Shown here in pieces: positions 61,304 to 64,000 of a stretch of 64,000 bases of DNA (the first letter of the stretch is position 1; each line of letters starts with the position of its first letter). The stretch comes from Bordetella parapertussis. GTDB lineage: Bacteria; Acidobacteriota; Terriglobia; Bryobacterales; Bryobacteraceae. Both the position numbers and the translations under genes were made by a program. Location of the stretch: contig CALQCC020000013.1 of the NCBI GenBank assembly GCA_943328975.2, positions 41,817-105,816 on the forward strand. Direction: 5' to 3'. The notes beneath the pieces were generated by a model. The model did no database searches and had not been told where the DNA came from. It saw nothing but the letters and a program-made list of their open reading frames with translations.

Positions 61304-61569
61304 TGCGGCAACCTCCGGAGTTTTTTGATGACCAAGAACTCGACCTTATCTACGTGGCCAAGAAACTCGATGAAGCGATCCGCATGGAAGCGCTGCTGGA
61401 TCAGGCCGAGCTCGACTATTTGGTGGAGCCCGACAAATACAAGGGCGGCGTAATCTTTCAGTCGGAGCGCATTGGGGCGTTTTTCTATGTGGCTCCGGAA
61501 CACAGTGAAGCCGCGCGCGGGGCGCTGGCAGGGGCGGGTTATAAGGCGTACGATCCTGAGAATCTGTAA
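61303..61569 (+). CDS. Small DUF2007-like protein
   Basis: The 88-residue product (LIYVAKKLDEAIRMEALLDQ, AELDYLVEPDKYKGG, FFYVAPEHSEAARGALAGAG) has the layout of the small 'putative signal transducing' DUF2007 family: a ferredoxin-like fold with a helix that begins EAxxxxxLLxxAxxxY. Function unknown. ATG 61303 overlaps the previous stop, and its own stop directly precedes the MOSC gene. Confidence 0.6.
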   Translation: MRQPPEFFDDQELDLIYVAKKLDEAIRMEALLDQAELDYLVEPDKYKGGVIFQSERIGAFFYVAPEHSEAARGALAGAGYKAYDPENL

Positions 61570-62310
61570 ATGATCACGGTCCTGCAGCTTCATCCGATCA
61601 AAGGTCTGGACCCGCTCCAGGTGAACGAAGCCCGGGTGCTCGCGAGTGGCGCTTTAGAGTTCGACCGTCGCTGGGCTTTGATGGATGGTCATGGGCGGTT
61701 TGTCAACGCCAAGAACCGAGCGGAGGTTCACACGATTCGGGCCGCATACGATTTGGCTCGGATGGAAGTGGCGTTGGATGGGCACGTATTTTCGCTGGTT
61801 CGAGAAGGTGGTCCAATCGGACAGTGGTTTTCGGACCGCTTAGGGGAACCGGTGGAGTGGCGAGAAAACCTGGAACTGGGATTTCCGGATGACACCGATT
61901 CTCCCTCGCCGACCTTTATCTCCGCTGCATCGGTGGCGCGGGTAGCGGAGTGGTTCGGGTTGACGGTAGAAGAAGCCCGACGTCGCTTCCGCACCAATGT
62001 GGAATTCGACGGCGTAGAAGCGTTCTGGGAGGATCGATTGTACGGTTCGCGGTTTCGGGCAGGAGACGTCGAGGTGGATGCGATCAATCCCTGCCAGCGC
62101 TGCGTGGTGCCATCGCGCTCAGCGTTGACAGGAGCGCAGGATACCGGTTTCCAGAAACGGTTCGCCGAATTGCGGGAAGCGCAGTTGCCTTCGTTTGCGC
62201 AGCGAGGGCCGTTCACGCACTACTATCGATTGGCAGTCAACACGCGCATTCCACCGAGTGAAGCCGGCAAGGTTATTCGCGTGGGCGATGCGGTCACCTT
62301 TTCCTCTTAG
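61570..62310 (+). CDS. MOSC-domain protein
   Basis: The 246-residue protein has a MOSC N-terminal beta-barrel (LHPIKGLDPLQVNEARVLAS, LEFDRRWALMDGHGRFVNAK) and a MOSC domain with RFRTNVEFDG and NPCQRCVVPSR, including the conserved Cys that binds the molybdenum cofactor in mARC and YcbX-type enzymes. It would reduce N-hydroxylated compounds or handle sulfurated cofactor. ATG follows the previous TAA directly. The end overlaps a convergent gene by 17 nt. Confidence 0.85.
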   Translation: MITVLQLHPIKGLDPLQVNEARVLASGALEFDRRWALMDGHGRFVNAKNRAEVHTIRAAYDLARMEVALDGHVFSLVREGGPIGQWFSDRLGEPVEWRENLELGFPDDTDSPSPTFISAASVARVAEWFGLTVEEARRRFRTNVEFDGVEAFWEDRLYGSRFRAGDVEVDAINPCQRCVVPSRSALTGAQDTGFQKRFAELREAQLPSFAQRGPFTHYYRLAVNTRIPPSEAGKVIRVGDAVTFSS

Positions 62311-62668
62311 CGAGCCACCAAGGCATCGCCGCGAAGGCAGCCAGTGTGGCGTAGTAGGCTGTGCCGGAGACAGGGTCCCGATCCAAAAGGACTTTCAGCG
62401 GAGACGATCCACTGAGCATCATTCCAAAGGAAACCTCGGCACCGAGCACCAGAGCTAGCGCGATGAGGCCAGTCCGGACGCGCGGGGCTGCGGGGTAGCG
62501 ACGATTGATGAAGCGCGCAGCAAAGACGATGGCGACCAATAATAGCGGCATCTCCATGAGTTCCGCAGCGCGAACACCCACACGGGGAACCAGCCACAGG
62601 ACACGGATCGGGCCGAGCAGAAACCCCGTCCCAAAAACAAGAGCGAAGTAGAATGATGCGGGTTTCAT
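62294..62668 (-). CDS. Small membrane protein of unknown function
   Basis: The 124-residue product has four hydrophobic segments and ends KRKR. The segment SGSSPLKVLLDRDPVSGTAYY recurs in an uncharacterised bacterial membrane family as far as I recall. ATG 62668 is preferred to TTG 62674. TATAAC is 9 nt before ATG. It converges on the MOSC gene. Confidence 0.6.
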   Translation of the reverse strand: MKPASFYFALVFGTGFLLGPIRVLWLVPRVGVRAAELMEMPLLLVAIVFAARFINRRYPAAPRVRTGLIALALVLGAEVSFGMMLSGSSPLKVLLDRDPVSGTAYYATLAAFAAMPWWLAKRKR

Positions 62669-62705
62669 GACCAACGTGTTATATTTGAGTTTCCCACGCT
62701 TTTCC

Positions 62706-62782
62706 GGGCCCGTAGCTCAGTTGGTTAGAGCGCCTGCTTGACACGCAGGAGGTCACAGATTCGAGTTCTGTCGGGCCCACCA
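62706..62782 (+). tRNA. tRNA-Val (anticodon GAC)
   Basis: Complete cloverleaf: acceptor GGGCCCG/CGGGCCC, D-arm GCTC...GAGC, anticodon stem CCTGC/GCAGG enclosing loop TTGACAC with anticodon GAC, T-loop TTCGAGT on stem ACAGA/TCTGT. Discriminator A and CCA are encoded (62779-62782). The next gene, an integrase, ends 13 nt downstream, so this tRNA is a likely attachment site. Confidence 0.96.
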
Positions 62783-62794
62783 CTTTTCAATAAC

Positions 62795-63805
62795 TTACAA
62801 TCCCGCTTGGCCAGAGTTAGTGTCATTTAGTGTCAAAACTCCTGGAAGTACGCGGACGCCTGCTTCGCCCACCAGCAAGCCACTCATCGTTTCGATGCTA
62901 GCCCGCCGGCGTTCGATATCCGCGTGTGTGTAGTGCAACGTCATCCGAACATCGCCATGGCCCATCTGCGCCTGGCGATCTGAAAGAGCCATTCCGATCT
63001 GATCCCCGAGCGTGGCATGAGTGTGGCGAAATACGTGCCAGTTCAACCACGGCATCCCGAGTTCCTTTGCGACGGGCTTGATCAGCCGCCGCATCAGATT
63101 CGTCTCGTCGAGTGGTGTCCCCGTGGTTGTGGCAAACACCAGATCGTCCGGTCCGATAAACGTCCCGCGATGCTTCAAGACGGTCAACGCCGTGACCACG
63201 CAGTTACTGAGTGGTACTACCCGACGCCTCGACTTGGCCTTCACCGACCCGAACTCGCCGCGGTAGTAATTCTCCCGAACGAGTAGCGAATACGGCGGCA
63301 GGATCTCCGCTCCAACGATTACGGGCTCCCTGGTAAGGTTCACCCGTCCCCATCGGAGACCCAGCATCTCGGCGACATTCATGCTGGTGGTCATCGAAAG
63401 CAAGGCCATATCGCGGGCAGGACTGGGCAAACGCAAGAGAAGTTCGTGCCCCTGGCTGAAACTCAGCGCATGAGACTCCCGTCGCTGCATCTCCGGCAAG
63501 CGCACGCCTTGCGCGGGGTTGTCCCCGGAGTAGGCGCGCTTCAGCTTCGCGTGATTGAATACCGCGCTCACTGTGTTTCGGATATGCACCAACGTTTGAA
63601 CAGAATACTCGTCCTTGAACTTCGCTTTCACCAAAGCTTGCACATGGTCGTTCGACACATCCCGGAGGCGCAAGTTTCCCAATGCGGGCAAAACGTGCTT
63701 GTCCAGAACGTATTCGTAATGCTGCTGGCCTGCGTGCTTCAGTGACCAGATCACGTCCGTCTTAAACCTCACTTCGACAAACTCACCGACAGTTGCCAAG
63801 GACAT
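62795..63805 (-). CDS. Tyrosine recombinase, N-terminally truncated
   Basis: The 336 residues include a core-binding domain (HYEYVLDKHVLPALGNLRLR, about 29-48) and the catalytic domain: the beta-hairpin Lys (VKAKSRRRVVPL), HVFRHTHATLGD (His, Arg), MGHGDVRM and the nucleophile in LHYTHADIE (Tyr near 291). The first catalytic Arg, expected in a TxxRxxE segment, is Asn143 (SMNVAEMLGLRW). In-frame coding-like sequence continues 21 codons upstream of ATG to a TAA at 63871-63869, so the N-terminal arm-binding part seems lost. It lies beside tRNA-Val; activity is doubtful. Confidence 0.8.
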   Translation of the reverse strand: MSLATVGEFVEVRFKTDVIWSLKHAGQQHYEYVLDKHVLPALGNLRLRDVSNDHVQALVKAKFKDEYSVQTLVHIRNTVSAVFNHAKLKRAYSGDNPAQGVRLPEMQRRESHALSFSQGHELLLRLPSPARDMALLSMTTSMNVAEMLGLRWGRVNLTREPVIVGAEILPPYSLLVRENYYRGEFGSVKAKSRRRVVPLSNCVVTALTVLKHRGTFIGPDDLVFATTTGTPLDETNLMRRLIKPVAKELGMPWLNWHVFRHTHATLGDQIGMALSDRQAQMGHGDVRMTLHYTHADIERRRASIETMSGLLVGEAGVRVLPGVLTLNDTNSGQAGL

Positions 63806-63902
63806 TGGCCGCTGTGCTCTTTTATCTACACTTTCCAGAATTTCTCTTGCGATGATGGTGTCCCGCGTTTAGTTGAAGGTCAACACGGCGGGCAGATTCA
63901 TC

Positions 63903-64000
63903 TTACGCCACTTTGGGTTGCGGAGTGGCGTTGGAAACAGGCGAACGGCCAAGGATATTGGCCAAGGCCCAGAGGTCACGATGACCATCGAGCTTGCGGA
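63903..64000 (-). CDS. C-terminal end of an unknown protein (partial, runs off the window)
   Basis: Read from base 63998 down, the minus strand gives 31 residues (RKLDGHRDLWALANILGRSP and a Pro/Gln/Lys tail ending PKVA) and TAA at 63905-63903. The composition looks coding, but a second minus-strand frame is also open here. No family can be named. If real, it belongs to the element beside tRNA-Val. Confidence 0.3.
   Translation of the reverse strand, partial: RKLDGHRDLWALANILGRSPVSNATPQPKVA

Overview
The window looks like a chromosome segment of an Acidobacteriota member of the Solibacter/Bryobacter group. Three things point there: secreted proteins with the C-terminal domain that is hugely amplified in that group (TIGR03437-type, motif NAAS...APGELITLFGTGL), a very large carboxypeptidase-regulatory-domain/TonB-dependent receptor of the Oar type, and GC-rich coding sequence with several AT-richer patches. 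Assignments rest on reading motifs; no database search was run.

Layout. 1-5756: end of the F1 ATPase operon (atpD tail, a short atpC), a small inserted cassette flanked by a degenerate copy of the atpC 3' end, two secreted hydrolases, and modBC for molybdate uptake. 5753-9879 (minus): nitrogen-control module amtB-glnB-glnD. 10113-19622: a PpiD-like foldase facing a long minus-strand operon (ggt, sugar-isomerase-like protein, asnS, cupin, arginase, ddl, S41 protease). 19687-21299: accessory patch with a RelE-type toxin-antitoxin pair and a broken RHS tip with a possible immunity gene. 21300-31630: PQQ dehydrogenase, UbiA-like protein, methyltransferase, TtcA-type enzyme, a TIGR03437 protein, a two-subunit molybdenum hydroxylase, an orphan ABC ATPase and small membrane proteins.

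31630-46587 is a polysaccharide locus. An 80-bp imperfect palindrome and a good sigma-70-like promoter precede a NusG/UpxY-type antiterminator, a small DNA-binding-like protein, Wza-like export protein, Wzc-like kinase, FkbM methyltransferase, two GT4 glycosyltransferases, a Wzy-like membrane protein and a phosphoglycosyltransferase, mostly joined by 4-nt overlaps. Three GT-C-type membrane glycosyltransferases (GT39-like, GT87-like, TMTC-like) follow. No Wzx flippase is visible.

46734-62668 holds a TonB-like transducer, a UPF0182 protein, a FitAB/VapBC toxin-antitoxin pair with a palindromic operator, a zinc CDF exporter, an NHL-repeat protein whose TIGR03437 domain is interrupted twice by the same inserted domain, the large TonB-dependent receptor, a DUF58 protein, a UvrC-like protein without the second nuclease domain, and a small cluster ending in a MOSC protein. 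At 62706 a tRNA-Val is followed by a truncated tyrosine recombinase, probably the edge of an integrated element that continues past the window.

Two regulatory themes recur. Many genes at the head of a transcription unit have TANNNT 6-8 nt before the start codon with no clear Shine-Dalgarno, suggesting leaderless mRNAs. Molybdenum use also recurs (modBC, molybdenum hydroxylase, MOSC protein).
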